Part shown: positions 10,191 to 21,302 of the stretch, one piece after another
Layout of the letters: each line of letters begins with the position of its first letter
Position numbering within the stretch: the first letter of the stretch is position 1
Assembly (NCBI GenBank): GCA_038093975.1
Contig: JBBPTG010000091.1
Span: forward strand, 1 to 64,000
Reading direction: 5' to 3'
Length of the DNA stretch: 64,000 bases
Source: Chalciporus piperatus
Taxonomy: Eukaryota > Basidiomycota > Agaricomycetes > Boletales > Boletaceae
Made by a program: the position numbers and the translations under genes
The notes under the pieces: generated by a model
What the model saw: the letters and a program-made list of their open reading frames with translations, nothing else
Told to the model about the DNA's origin: nothing
The model's database searches: none

Positions 10191-11090
10191 ATGGAGGGTA
10201 CATCGCAACGTCTATCGCCAGACGAACGCATCCAATGTGCGTTAGATATTCTTCGCGACGGTCGAATCTCTGTTCTCGACTTCATGATCAAGATTTTTGA
10301 TCCTCACGAACCCGCGTATGCAGCACATCGCGACCGCTTGTATACCCTTCCGAAAGCCCAAACGACAGGGAAAGTTGTGGAGCTTCTAGACCTTATTTAC
10401 GACGACAAACGAGGCCGGGAGCAAATCACGCAATGGATGGAACCCATGCTGTCGAGCTCGTGACGAAGGTTTATCAGGAGATGGATTCAGTGAAAGTATC
10501 ATTGCGGCAGACCGTCGACTCGGTCACCCCGGAGTCACTGAGGAACTGGGACATGAATTCGTCGATGGATGGTGTCGTTGCGGATCGTTCCCCGACACTC
10601 CATCATATCCTTCAGGCTGCGTCGCAAACACAAACTACAGTGGAGAATAACAAGTTTAAAACGAGCCATACAGTAGGTAGCTACTTAACTATCATTGCTC
10701 AATTCGAGATCTTGTATTCTCTCAAGGTTTGCAATATCATTGTCACGCAGCTTGCCAAGCAGCGTTCACAACAGTGCTCGTTTTTCGCCATCCCATTCAC
10801 CCCCTTCGTGTGGACCAACGGCGCTTCACATCAGACAATCGAAGCGTTGTATCAATGTGGACTATGCATATCATTTACGTCACTCACCAAGCTACTCAAC
10901 AATCTTGTAACGTGCTGCGTGGAGAACGCGATTCGTGCCACTTTTAACCCCCATATCTTCTGTTACGATAATATTAATATCAGCACCTCGATCCACGTTG
11001 AGCGACGATCAGCTGCCCCAGCGAAGGTTTAGCTGTTCTGGCAATACGATAAGATGTCGATAACAACCGGACTTGATAGACTTGTGGAAT
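10191..11090 (+). pseudogene. truncated N-terminal part of a DUF6589 family protein
   Basis: Starts at ATG 10191. The frame shows the patterns I associate with the region upstream of DUF6589 in Agaricomycete repeat-borne genes: ILRDGRISVLDFMIKIFDP, VTPESLRNWDMNS, VTQLAKQRSQQ, LWTNG-like VWTNGASHQTIEAL and CYDNINISTSI. Near 10442 a one-base loss moves the frame (WMEP to HAVELV). A 54-nt GTAGGT...AAG intron lies near 10673-10726 and happens to be open. A TAG at about 11030 replaces the codon after PAKV, and no DUF6589 domain follows. The fragment therefore lacks the C-terminal half that is seen separately at 19221-22897. The DUF6589 group is often found in transposon-rich DNA; its biochemical role is not known to me. 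Confidence 0.6.
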
Positions 11091-11159
11091 AGAGAGCCTA
11101 TTACTTCAGCCGAACACAAAATACATCGAGACTCACATTCCATAGGTCTGGGTCATTCA

Positions 11160-11204
11160 TAGTCTCCCAAACCCAGACTCTCGATGAGCAGAAGACAGTC
11201 GTTC
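11160..11204 (+). repeat. ~47-bp dispersed repeat, copy R1
   Basis: Begins TAGTCTCCC and ends GAAGACAGTCGTTC, the reverse complement of the ends of copy L1 (9424-9471) and like R2 (45383-45429). The middle of the unit differs. Confidence 0.5.
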
Positions 11205-11590
11205 TTGCTCTATCGAGAGTCTGCTTCTGATGGCGACGCCTTTACCGTAGTGCACCAATTCGGCGTTAACCGTGACATGCCGGACAGCGGCAACGACGAT
11301 TTCTGCTCGCCGAGGGTCCGGCACGTCAGTTTTGCAACACCGATAGTCCGCATGAGCTTTGTAATCGTATTACTGAATGAAGTGTGCCCCTCTAGGTATA
11401 ACTCATGCTACAGTTCTGTTCGTCAAACCGGAGGTTACTTACTATCACCATGAGCCTCTCGGGCTCCACTGTCGGCGACGGTCCCGAAGGCGTGGTGGGC
11501 GCGAGGATACACCCGATGCGTACACTGTGACAACTTGAAAGACTCGGAGTCTGAGTCCACACTCTGTGTTATTCCCTTCATAACCCGTGA
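11205..11590. other. no supported gene
   Basis: Short frames only; no convincing coding, RNA or repeat signal. Confidence 0.4.
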
Positions 11591-11659
11591 GTGATCATGC
11601 CAGTGACTACTACGATCTCAAATGTTCCTCCAGGTCTCGGCGACATTAAGGCGCGCGTA
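11591..11659 (+). repeat. 69-bp direct repeat, copy 1
   Basis: Identical over 69 bases to 12145-12213. It contains an ATG (11597) followed by an open stretch reading MPVTTTISNVPPGLGDIKAR. Confidence 0.9.
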
Positions 11660-11746
11660 TTTGTCCAGGATGGTGCGAGCAGGAATGATGTCCATTTGAA
11701 CGTCGACGCGTTTACACGAACACGTTCGTCATCGATGGCAATAAGG
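11597..11746 (+). CDS. short first-exon-like frame
   Basis: An ATG at 11597 opens a frame of about 50 codons ending at a strong splice-donor sequence (GTGAGT near 11747). I do not recognise the product. The first 21 codons are repeated exactly at 12151. No second exon can be joined with confidence, because the following 300 bases hold an inverted repeat and no coherent frame. It may be the remains of a gene whose start was copied to 12145-12213. Confidence 0.3.
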
Positions 11747-11932
11747 TGAGTTCCTCGTGTTCATGTTGGAACATGTCCGACTGAGAAGCGCTCTTGGATC
11801 CATCCTGGGGTACCGTGACATAGTTATTATTGGGGTACAAGCAACGAGGGTTCGGTGTTCTGTAAGTTCGAGTTTAAAGCCACTGTTGGAACTGGGCGTG
11901 GATAATCGGATCGCCGACGAGACGAGAGGAGC

Positions 11933-12061
11933 ATCATACACCCCCAGAAATTTACATTCATCCAATGCTGACGCGTTTGCAGGTAGTACACCGGCTTTGG
12001 GCCCGGGGGTAAAATCGAGGATGCAGCATTGGATGAATGTAAATTTCTGGGGGTGTATGAT
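11933..12061. repeat. 38-bp perfect inverted repeat
   Basis: Arms 11933-11970 and 12024-12061 are exact reverse complements, with a 53-base loop. It lies between the two copies of the 69-bp direct repeat. It could fold as a long hairpin in RNA or be a fold-back insertion. Confidence 0.9.
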
Positions 12062-12144
12062 TAATGTCCGCAAGGACGCTCTCAATATCCAGTGCTAGTC
12101 TCCCAAATCTTGGCCTTAGAATCAAACGAGGAGATGGGAAAAGG

Positions 12145-12213
12145 GTGATCATGCCAGTGACTACTACGATCTCAAATGTTCCTCCAGGTCTCGGCGACAT
12201 TAAGGCGCGCGTA
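12145..12213 (+). repeat. 69-bp direct repeat, copy 2
   Basis: Exact copy of 11591-11659, now placed directly before a different downstream sequence. Confidence 0.9.
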
Positions 12214-12628
12214 CAATCCCAGCGATGCCTCTACGAGAGTGTCACCTGTCAAGCAGGACTCTTCATCTCGCGCAATTCGACTCCTGAGACCTGGTTTCTC
12301 GACCATTCTCGCGAGGTCTTGCACCAACATACTACCGTTGATTCGCCTGTCGAAAAGCCCTCGAGTCCATGATTCGGAGATGAATGACTCTGGGGAGTTG
12401 GAATGCGAAAGTGAAGGAAGAAAACGAGGAAGAAGATGGGAACAAGGACGTGGGGACTTGGATGGAGACAAAGAAGACGACGCCGAAGCTTCAAGTTGGA
12501 GGCATGTTAGTATGCGAGATCCTGCGGAACTTGAAGATCCCGATCGTGTTGCTGCGGACGCATGTGAGGAACTGGACGATGATATAGATATCTATACTTG
12601 CGAAGGATACAGTGCAGTCAAGATTTAG
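12176..12628 (+). CDS. hypothetical protein with acidic C-terminus
   Basis: A 150-codon frame with ATG at 12176. Residues 1-~12 come from the duplicated 69-bp segment read in another phase, so the true start may be elsewhere, possibly through a spliced exon. The middle is Ser/Arg-rich and the C-terminal ~70 residues are strongly acidic and coding-like (for example DLDGDKEDDAEASS and ELDDDIDIYTCEGYSAVKI at the end). No domain is recognised. The layout, a duplicated leader attached to a new body, suggests a chimaera formed by local duplication. Confidence 0.4.
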   Translation: MFLQVSATLRRAYNPSDASTRVSPVKQDSSSRAIRLLRPGFSTILARSCTNILPLIRLSKSPRVHDSEMNDSGELECESEGRKRGRRWEQGRGDLDGDKEDDAEASSWRHVSMRDPAELEDPDRVAADACEELDDDIDIYTCEGYSAVKI

Positions 12629-12639
12629 AGTCTACCATA

Positions 12640-13024
12640 TGTATGTACATCCATTGGCTGATATATTCTCAGATACTCGATGACGACTCGGAACTCGAGA
12701 TGAGATTATATTACATTATTTTACACCCTTGGTAACTGCCCTATGTGTCAGTTTTTGTGATGGTCTAGTTGGAAATCATGGGTATCCGTGATGCGAATAG
12801 GAATCATTCCGACATTCACGATCGTGGATCAGAGGTATGTTAGCCCTCTCCGTGAGCCATCTTACTGATTGCTGAGTCGGAGTCCGTTTCACGTCAAGGC
12901 CTGTCATCGGATGCCCAAGCTGCACGTCCGGCACGTCATCGGAGCACAAAATATACGCGAATTGGTGCACTACGGTAAACCCCTCGCCATCAGATGCAGA
13001 CTAGGTCATTCGGGGTGTCTTCGT
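12640..13024. other. no supported gene
   Basis: Downstream of the acidic hypothetical frame. No coherent coding signal, repeat or RNA gene is seen. Confidence 0.4.
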
Positions 13025-13480
13025 TTATTGCAATTGTACTGATACCATACTTCTGACACTCCAAAACCTGTAGATCTGGTTAATTAAGCTGCAGATGCAT
13101 AAAATATCGAACGGGCTATTCGCCTGCGTCGTCTGAAGCCGTTTAAGCGGGGAGATCGTCACGGAGATCGTGTTGGGATGGAGTAGCAGAGGAATTAAGA
13201 GGCAGAGCATCTTTCCACATCCCGTCCCTACAGTAATGATGGTATCACGTCCGTTGAGGTTGGCAATCGAAGCTCGAAGCTGAAAAACCCTCGGAATGAT
13301 CTTCGTCGAGGTGAGGACATAAATAATTGAACAAGCACGGAGAGCATCTATTTTATCCGTGTCTTCGAGTGTCGAAATGTATTCTACAGGAAGCCTTTCC
13401 TGAAGGGCTTGACTAGCGACGTCTTCGAGAGCGTCCAGCGATAAATTAAGGAATACGTCGATAAGGAACGACAGCCCCAT
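13025..13480 (-). pseudogene. relic of a RecQ-like DEAD/DEAH helicase
   Basis: The frame contains a degenerate Walker A motif (TVGTGCGKM instead of GxGxGKT/S) in the context LNGRDTIITVGTGCGKMLCL, followed by LLIPLLL and SPLKRLQTTQ, the usual motif I to Ia spacing of the RecQ-like helicases common in Agaricomycetes. Upstream the frame holds EYISTLEDTDKIDALRACS. Motif II (DExH) and later motifs are absent, and the Lys-Thr of the Walker motif is Lys-Met. More N-terminal codons may lie at 13538-13777 on the same strand. It lies head to head with the second helicase gene that starts at 13737. Confidence 0.6.
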
Positions 13481-13528
13481 GTTGACGGAGCAAACGAAGA
13501 TGGGGCTTGCAAGTAGCTAGTCTCGTTC

Positions 13529-13630
13529 CCAGACGTCTTAGGGCACGATTTCCTTCGGTCGGCCGACACCGACGTCGGCGGCGAAATTTTGTTTAAGTTC
13601 TGTCAGGAAATCGTGCCCTAAGACGTCTGG
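13529..13630. repeat. 26-bp perfect inverted repeat
   Basis: Arms 13529-13554 and 13605-13630 are exact reverse complements. The loop includes the small palindrome CCGACGTCGG. It lies in the gap between the two head-to-head helicase sequences. Confidence 0.85.
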
Positions 13631-15180
13631 TGTACTTCGTATAGAAGGGGGTAGATCGACCACGTGATACTTCAGAAATAGCGTAGATAACACATTTTGG
13701 CTAAGTCGCGACCGGTCAATACTATGCACGCGTTCGATGACATCAAAACTTGGAATGAATCCTGTCCAGTCTCGCATTGAAGCTCATCAACGCAACGAGG
13801 CACGGTCAGCCAAGATACTCCAAACAGCTCGTGAACTCGCTGCCACGAAGTCAAAATATGATTCTTCTGCGATCCGTGCAAAAATACGATCTGAATTCCG
13901 TACGCGGTTCGGCCACGAATCATATGATTGGCAACTCGATGTGGGCGAGGCATTGGTCCTTGGCCTTGATTGTTCAGTCATAGCTGGCACAGGAGCCGGG
14001 AAAACCATGCCATTCATTATGCCAGTACTCGCCAATCCTTCAAAACATGTACTTATACTATCCCCCCTCAATGCCTTGGAAGAAGACCAGGTGAGATATG
14101 AATTTGCCTCCGTGAAAAAGCCTTTAATGGTTATCTAGGCAAGGAGGTTCAACGAGCTCAAACTCAGTGCAATAGCAGTCAATGGCGAGACTTACAATGA
14201 CAAGATGCACAAGGTAGGAGGTGGTTCGCAATCGTGATTCCGTCCTGAATTGGTACCAGGAATTGGTTGTGCGGAAACATAAAGTCATCCTTACCTCGCC
14301 CGAAATGTGCTTGGGGCATGATCGCTTTCGCCAGGTGCTCAGCGACCCCAAAATTTCGTCGCACCTTGCTGCAATCATCATAGACGAGGCCCATTGTATT
14401 GCTCAATGGGGCAACGGCTTTCGGGAAGAGTATTCGAAACTCGGAACCCTTCGCGCCCTTGTTCCGAGCCATGTACCTTTTCTTGTCACGTCAGCTACAC
14501 TCCCACCACTCGTGCTCGCTCAAGTACGTACCACCGTACACATACAGACATCCCAATCTTACCACGTCGATGTTGGGATTGATCGGGCGAATATCACGTG
14601 GGAGTGTCGACGGATGAAAGGGGGGATATCTGACCTTGAATCCCTGCGGTTTATACTGCCAAAGAGTTGTGGTGGTGATTGGGATAATGACGGGCTTCCA
14701 CAGGCACTGGTGTTCGGTGACGATATCAATGAACTTATGATCGCCACGAAATGGCTTCGCAGCAACGTACCCGTACCGCTGCGAGGACGGATTGCATGCT
14801 ATCACTCGCGACGCACCACCCGTTCGAAGAAAAAGGTCTTGGCTGACTACCGAGAAGGAAAAATCAATGTCTTGTTCACGACCGAAGCTGCGGGAATGGT
14901 GAGTTTACCAACTTGTCTTATGAGCAAGGCATCGGGAATTGACACGAGTGGGTTAGGGTTGTGATATGCCGCACATCGAGCTTGTTGTCCAATTCAAGGT
15001 CCCGAAGTCCCTGTCGGTCTGGATCATCAGCAATTCAACACAATGCTTATTCCAACTTTTTCGGACTTACGAAGCTTAACTGTAGCCCAGTCAAGGAGAC
15101 TAAGGAAAGTGGTGTCAGATAAGGGCCAGAAAAGCACAATAAAGTATTTTCTGAAATAAGCAGAAAACATAGTAAATTTT

Positions 15181-15265
15181 GGGTTGAGGCGAGAGTCGAA
15201 CACACGACAGCCGCAGTTACCAAAAATAGGCAATGCACACATTAACCGCTACACTATGAGAGCTC
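15181..15265 (-). other. tRNA-like (SINE-type) sequence
   Basis: On the minus strand there is an A-box-like TAGTGTAGCGGTTAATG, a 5-bp anticodon stem TTGCC/GGTAA around the loop TATTTTT, and a B-box-like GTTCGACTC. The acceptor stem does not pair, position 33 is not T, and the variable region is too long, so it is not a working tRNA. It may be a decayed tRNA gene or the head of a tRNA-derived short interspersed element inside the larger insertion. Confidence 0.4.
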
Positions 15266-16934
15266 ATTTATAGTACAGTGATCATGGCTATATAACTATC
15301 AATTCCTTCTGTGGGTGAAATTTTCACCAAGTCCGTCTCACAGCTTGCCTTCCCACCCCTAAACACACAGCAGCATAACATCAAACGACCACCGACAATG
15401 GTGCAGGACAACACCACTGGGTCAACGAAGACCATGGACAGCAGCCACAACGAGCGGAGCCAATTGCGCATGCCAAACGAGCTGGACAGGCAGTCAAATC
15501 CCTGCCAAACGCTCGACTTTTGGTTAGAGACCAGCAAAGCATCCCTGAGCCTGTGGTATCCATCCCGACGCTCTCACGACGCCTCTGCTCAATGACGACA
15601 ACGAAGCACATCAAGCGCGCGTCAAACGGGACGACGAAGTGATCGCGACCACGAACAATGCCCACGATGGGCCATTAGTCGAAGAAAACGAAAACGGGAA
15701 CCACACGGACTCACCAGAACACTCCCCCGAGCCACCAAACGACGCCGACAGGTCGACAAATCCCACCGACGAACGAAATATGTCGGAAGATATCGCAGAC
15801 GCGCCCAGCCGCAAGGGCACACGACGAGACGAGGCCACAGCCCTGTCCGACAAAGTCGAAGGAATCACGAGCGGGATCGATGCAGACTGCACACTGAGGC
15901 TTGAAACAGGCGAGTCGAGCAAAATGGCGGTCGTGCAAATCGAACCAGGCAGCGCGACCAATCGCGAACGATCACGAAGCGTCTAACGCGACTACGGACG
16001 CACGGAGAATGTCGAGGAGGGATCAGAGTCGCTCAGAGATGAGCAGGACGAGTGGGAGGACGACGAGACGCGCCCATCGAGGGGGAGAAAAGGTTAACGA
16101 GGATGTTCGAGTGATCGATGCGAGGAGTCAACGAAAACGGTCAGTACGACACGACGAGCGAAGATGACGTACCAGAGACATCCCCACACCATTCCCCACC
16201 CATTCCCCAACACTCACGAGTCATCCGGCATCCAGACGAGCGACCGCGAAGACAAAAACGAGGCGAACACGCAATGTGATCGCACAGACACACAAGCCGA
16301 GTCGTGCGGCCATACGGTCGCAATGCGAGCTCGACAGGACGACCAGGAACTTCGAGCGAATCGAGTGGACATGTCAAGACAGACAGCGAATGTCGTCGAA
16401 GTCGAGCCAGAGGGCGAAACGAAAACGGACATCGCAAGTGATCGGGAAACGAGGGTGGACGAAGGGGAGGACGAATAAATGCTCTAGCAGGACGAACGGG
16501 ATGACGACGAAATGTGTCCCAAAGCGTCGATCGAGGGGAGAAGCGGTCGTCGAGGCCGTACGAACAATTGACAAAGCGAGTCGACTCGGAAGAAAGCGGT
16601 CAGCTCAACACGGCGAGCGAACACAACATACCCAGACCATTACCACTGCTCCTTCCACCATCCACCAACCTCCACAAACGAGTCCGAACCCGAACGAGCA
16701 GGTGCGACGATGAGGTCAAGTGCACGATACTGAGCGAGACGGCGAACACAAACGCGATGACGACGCGACGAGCGATAATGGTCACAACTCACTGCGAGTT
16801 GCACTGAAGACGATCGCTGAGGAGGCGTGTCAGGACACACACACCTGGGCCATCACCACTACCCATTCCTTGCTCGAAACGACCTACCAGCTTCGCCAAC
16901 TCAGCGCGTTGTGGATGTGAAAACTAAACGAACT

Positions 16935-17068
16935 CAGTTGATGCCTAAGAGAGGCGGAAACGACTATATTCACCTAAACGAACTAGGTACAACTCAAATA
17001 AGTAAAGGAACTAAGTAAAGAAAGTAAATACTCACCTCAGCCGATGCCTAAGAGAGGCGGAAATGACT
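16935..17068 (+). repeat. pair of ~31-bp direct repeats
   Basis: 16935-16965 and 17038-17068 share GATGCCTAAGAGAGGCGGAA and flanking bases, differing at a few positions. Confidence 0.75.
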
Positions 17069-17099
17069 GAGGCGCTCTGGAAGTGAGACGAGGAGTTTA

Positions 17100-17440
17100 A
17101 GTAAATGGGTGGAGATGTGCTCGGAACGATCCGACGTGATTCCGGTCCGGAATGACCGATTCCGGGTGCAAAAGGATCAAGGAATGTCAAGGACTTGACA
17201 TGGATAAGAATAGAAAGGGTGAATGGTGAACAGAGATGTCACGAAAGGGAATAGACAAGTGAATGACATATAGGAGAACATACGAATGTAAAAGGGATCC
17301 GTTCCAACGAATCCGGAGATGTTTCCGTGCGTTCCGGGCATCGGAAACGTCGGATTAAACACGGAATGCATCCGGAAGTATCTGGTTCCGGATAGGGGCT
17401 ATCCGGAAGCGGAAAGGAGCGGATAGGCACGGATTGGACT
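17100..17440. repeat. TCCGGA/ATTCCG-rich block
   Basis: Many degenerate copies of TCCGGA, ATCCGG and TTCCGG occur on both strands. No strict period is visible. It may be a subterminal repeat region of the insertion. Confidence 0.5.
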
Positions 17441-20400
17441 ATATTTTGACAGTGGACGCATCAAACCGAACCAATGAAACCAATTGAGCGCAGATTCATA
17501 TATCTTTTAAATTTTCGCTTTTATTGCTTTTTCGCCTGTAATGTAGCTACACTTCAACATATTAAGCTCGAAATAAGTGTGAAATAAGTGGAGGAGTGAG
17601 CTTGTTCTGCTTTTTCTCGTTATGTGACCTAAGGTCTCCATAAGTGCGAAAAAGTGTCCATTAAGCTTAGTTAAGCAATGTGTTAAATTGCTGATGATGC
17701 AGCGAGCTGGTCGAGCTGGTCGTTCACCTACACTCCAGGCACGAGCAGTGCTGCTTGTGCAGCCTACTGTATTTCAGGAAAAAAACAAAACAAAAAACAA
17801 TTTAGACAAACCAGTGATCGAGTATGTTAAAGCTGTTGAAGAGGCATTGAGGTCCTGGATCGAGGCTGAAGGATGCCGCCGGGAGGTGGTTGATGATTGC
17901 TTTGAAAGTGGAGTTAGGCGGAAACGTAAGTACGGTAACCGATTTGGGACCTCCCTTCTCAAGCTATTCCACAGCTCCCACTGGAATGTGCTGCGACAAG
18001 TGTTCAGCTCGCGATCTCGCATCTGCACGCCCAACCACACCACTAAATCGTCCCAGGTCGCAAGCTAGCGGAGTCGCCTCATCTCCCAACAAAACGCCTC
18101 ACCGCAACGGAAAACGTCCAATGCTGGCTCCCAAAGGACCTGCGACTCGTCGGGATGACAAGCTCAAAGGCGCCAAAGGTTTTCTCATCAAGTGGCGACA
18201 CGAAACATGGATGACCAGCTACTCTAATGTACCTTATGGTCCCAAAGTCCTACTTCCTGACGACATCCTTCACAAAATTGCCTCAAACCTGCGTCTTGAG
18301 ACAGTTGGTGATCTGAAGAAAATCGGGTGGAGTCCAAGCCGTGCCGAACGGCATGGTCCTGCAGTGTTACAGGCACTGCAGGACCACGACAAGCAGTTTG
18401 ACGTCACGCGGAATGCCGAGAAGGCAGAACGATCAGAGCTGAAGAAGCAGGAGACGGCGGAACGACGGGCATCCCAGCGTGCTGCTGAAAAGGCTGAGCG
18501 AGATCACGTCAAGGCGGTCAAAGCCAGCCAGCCCAAGCCCCCTCGTCCTTCGCATGCCAAAAAGCCTACAATGCAGGCTCCGCCTTTTCCAATCTCGCCA
18601 ATGGCAATTGGCAATCCTCAATTGTCTCCCGCACTCTCCGCACCCTCTGAGTCGTACGAGTCACAGTCTCTCTTTGTTTCCCCCCATCCGACTCCTTATC
18701 GAACGCTGCCCACCTCTAGACCATCTTCCACCTCACTCGCTGAGCTCTTCGGAGACCCCCACCATGCACCCTCTGCATCTCCGTCTCTTTATATCACGTC
18801 CAATTCGTATCCTACTCCGCCGATGTCTAGATCTTCTTCCACATCACTTGCTGAGCTCTTCGGAGACCCGTACAGTGATCTTAGACGACAAGCGCGTCAA
18901 TCGTTTGTCTATCACACGCCACCTTCTTCAAGGCCGTCGTCTACACCCGTCGCACAGCATTACATGCCGGTCTATCACACACCACCTTCATCAAGGCCGT
19001 CATCTACTACACCCGTTGCACAGCACTATGAACCTGCCCATCCATCTGCGTCTTCATCCGCACAACCATCTACTTCCTTCGAGCAAATTTTTGGGGATCC
19101 ATATAGTGACCTTAGGCAGCGGGCACGTCAAGCATACCTAGCTAACCAAAATTCGCATTTGAGTTAAGACATCTAGTTGTTGTAGTTTGTGGTAGATGTA
19201 TTACGAAGATTTTGGCTGGTCTAGTACCATATCTCTGAGGTACCACGTTCATATGACCGATTATTCCACCAATTCTCAATGGTGTCATTGGCCTCCAGAT
19301 TGATTGCCCCCAAGGTAATGTAATCCGCTGCATGGTTTTTCTCCCCGCCCTTCACTTGACGACCCTCCTCGTAAATATGAACACCTGAATTCACATACTG
19401 TTGAACCAGTTTGTTCACGTCGGCTTCCTTTTCGGGGACACCATGGCGAGAACCTCGACTTGCAGTGTTGAATTCCTTTTCCATATGTTGCTGTAACTCA
19501 CGTAAAGTGGGGATAGCTGGGGAGACCTTATGAAGGTAGTCCCATGTTGCACCTGGGCCAAATGAATGATACGTGACCTAGGAGATTTGTGATCAGTCTG
19601 TCGGGAACTAGTAAACAAGATAGATACCTTGATATCACATATATTTTGCTCCTGACCTTGATCAAATGGTGTCCATCCATCCTTTTTGCCCGAGCGACTC
19701 ATGAGCCAACAATGTTCTCGAATGAAGTTCCTTAGCAGTAAAGTTTTTGTCAAGCTGCCAGTGCCAATGAATTCCAAGTTGCGGAACCTACCTGATATCC
19801 GCTGGCCACTCTTGTCGTAGACCCTGAAGTAGCTCCAATATCTCAATCGTGTACTTTGGATTTCCTCCACCCGCAAATCGGAAAAGTAATGTGGGTAGTA
19901 GATCCTCCATGCGACCAACATCGCCAACTTTGATAGCATCTGTGAGCTCAATATATGACAGGATATCAGTGTTCCACATTGTAAACTGCATCTGGACTTG
20001 ATCCTGTTTGCTGGCTGATCTTTGCTCCATCCTGGTCAAAGCATAACGGGATGCATGTTCCTTGTAAACCTGCCCTGCGAGATGTCGTAATGTGGACGGG
20101 GATTCGTTTTTGAGTTCGGCGAGATCTGAAACACCAGCAACTGCCAGCCACGAGGCACACAAATGAGCCTCACCAATATGATGCAGGGCTTCGTCAAGAT
20201 GAGCCCAAAAAGGCCCTTTTGTCTCGGTCTTCTGTAAACCCTTGCGCTGCAAAATGTCGAATGCCTGCTGCAACCCACCGATGGAAGCCGATGTTCCAAG
20301 ATATTGCTTGTGGAGAGAGTTTGCAAAGGCCATGACAAGGTGGAACCATCCGAAGAGTGGCAACATCCAGTCCATGCGATCATAGGCGGTGATGTCCTCA

Positions 20401-20629
20401 TGGCGATATCTGCGAAGCCCCCGTAATCTCTCCACCGTAAGTTGATCGCCGACCCAGATCAACAACCTCTCCATCCCTGTCTTTTTCATCATCTGCAAAA
20501 AAGGATTATGGCTGTAGCACACTGCACAGCTCTGTAGCCAAAATAGTGTGATATTTGTCAGAATGTCCAGTGCGTGAGAATAACTTCCTATCTATGACTA
20601 CAGTAGCACAGGTGAGTTGCTACCAAGTC

Positions 20630-21150
20630 TATATAGAGCTTAAAAGTGTAGCAAAGTATATAGTAGGGATTGGATGTATCAAAGTGTACAAAAAAGCGTA
20701 CTAAAACTGTGCTCAAAAGTGTCAAAGTGTATTGGGATTGAGTGTAGCAAAACTGTACAAAAAAGCGTACTAAAACTATACTCAAAAGTGTAGCAAAGGG
20801 TATTAGGATTGGGTGTAGCAAAACTGGACAAAAAAGCGTACTAAAACTGTACAAAAAAGTGTATGGAGGTGTATTGGGATTGTGTAGCTTAAAGTGTGCA
20901 AAAAAGCGTACTAACACTGTACCAAAAGTGTAGCAAAGTGTGGGATTGATGAGTGTAGCTAATGTGTACAAAAAAGTGTACTGAGTGTAGCAAAAAGTGT
21001 AGCAAAGTGTATGAGCATTGAGTGTAGCAAAAGTGTATAAAAAAGCGTACTAACAATGTACCAAAAGTGTAGCAAAGTGTGGGATAGATGGGTGTAGCTA
21101 ATGTGTACAAAAAAGCGTACTAAGTGTAGTAAAAAAATGTAGTATTAGTA
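20630..21150. repeat. GTGTAC/AAAAAAGCGTAC interspersed repeats
   Basis: Many imperfect copies of TGTACAAAAAAGCGTACTAA with spacing of roughly 60-80 bases, joined by AAAGTGTAGCAAAGTGT. Related blocks lie at 23930-24510 and, inverted, at 53290-53780. Confidence 0.85.
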
Positions 21151-21302
21151 GTGTAGGAGATCCTAATAATGTGTAGCCATTCCTCATGCTCGGACTTGTA
21201 CAAAAATCGCGAAAACGGATCACGTGACCGTGTTGAACTCGCCACGTCGCCGTTTTCGAGTCCTTCACCAAACCACAACCTAACTTCAACCACAACAACA
21301 CG

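Larger units (their letters stand above)
15028..17693. mobile_element. 2,666-bp terminal-inverted-repeat element in the helicase gene
   Basis: The left end (CAGCAATTCAACACAATGCT) and the reverse complement of the right end (CAGCAATTTAACACATTGCT) match at 18 of 20 positions, and similarity continues inwards through a CTTTTTCG.ACTTA block. The element is flanked by AT on both sides; taking out the element plus one AT restores the helicase frame. No transposase is recognisable, so it is probably non-autonomous. Inside are a tRNA-like sequence (15181-15265), about 1.6 kb of ACGA/CGAG-rich sequence with no credible gene, a ~31-bp direct repeat (16935 and 17038) and a TCCGGA-rich block (17100-17440). 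A superfamily cannot be assigned. Confidence 0.75.
13737..19167 (+). pseudogene. RecQ-like helicase gene split by a 2.67-kb insertion
   Basis: A superfamily-2 helicase that would use ATP to unwind nucleic acid. Exons: 13737-14090, 14139-14213, 14260-14898, 14957-15027 (interrupted, resumes at 17696) to 17925, and 17975-19167. Introns are 48, 46, 58 and 49 nt, all GT-AG. Motif I is AGTGAGKT, motif Ia LSPLNALEEDQ, motif II IIIDEAHCIAQWG, motif III LVTSATL, and motif VI QRAGRAGR. A Cys-rich CCDKC follows, as in RecQ zinc-binding regions, then a charged helix and a Ser/Pro-rich tail with a LAELFGDPYSDLRR-type repeat. Without the insertion and one AT dinucleotide all phases agree and give 853 residues with no stop. 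The insertion sits directly before motif VI and separates it from the core, so the gene should be inactive. Similar genes are multicopy in Agaricomycetes, some in mobile elements. Confidence 0.8.

Noticed and set aside
9424..11204. A complete transposon bounded by L1 and R1
   Set aside because: Only the outer 14 and inner 9 bases of the two copies agree well, no target duplication was found, and the content is two unrelated gene fragments. I report the inverted pair but do not call a mobile element.
15311..16920. Several 60-145-codon frames inside the helicase insertion
   Set aside because: They overlap in many frames in ACGA/CGAG-rich sequence, have low-complexity products and no recognisable motif; they are most likely by-products of composition.
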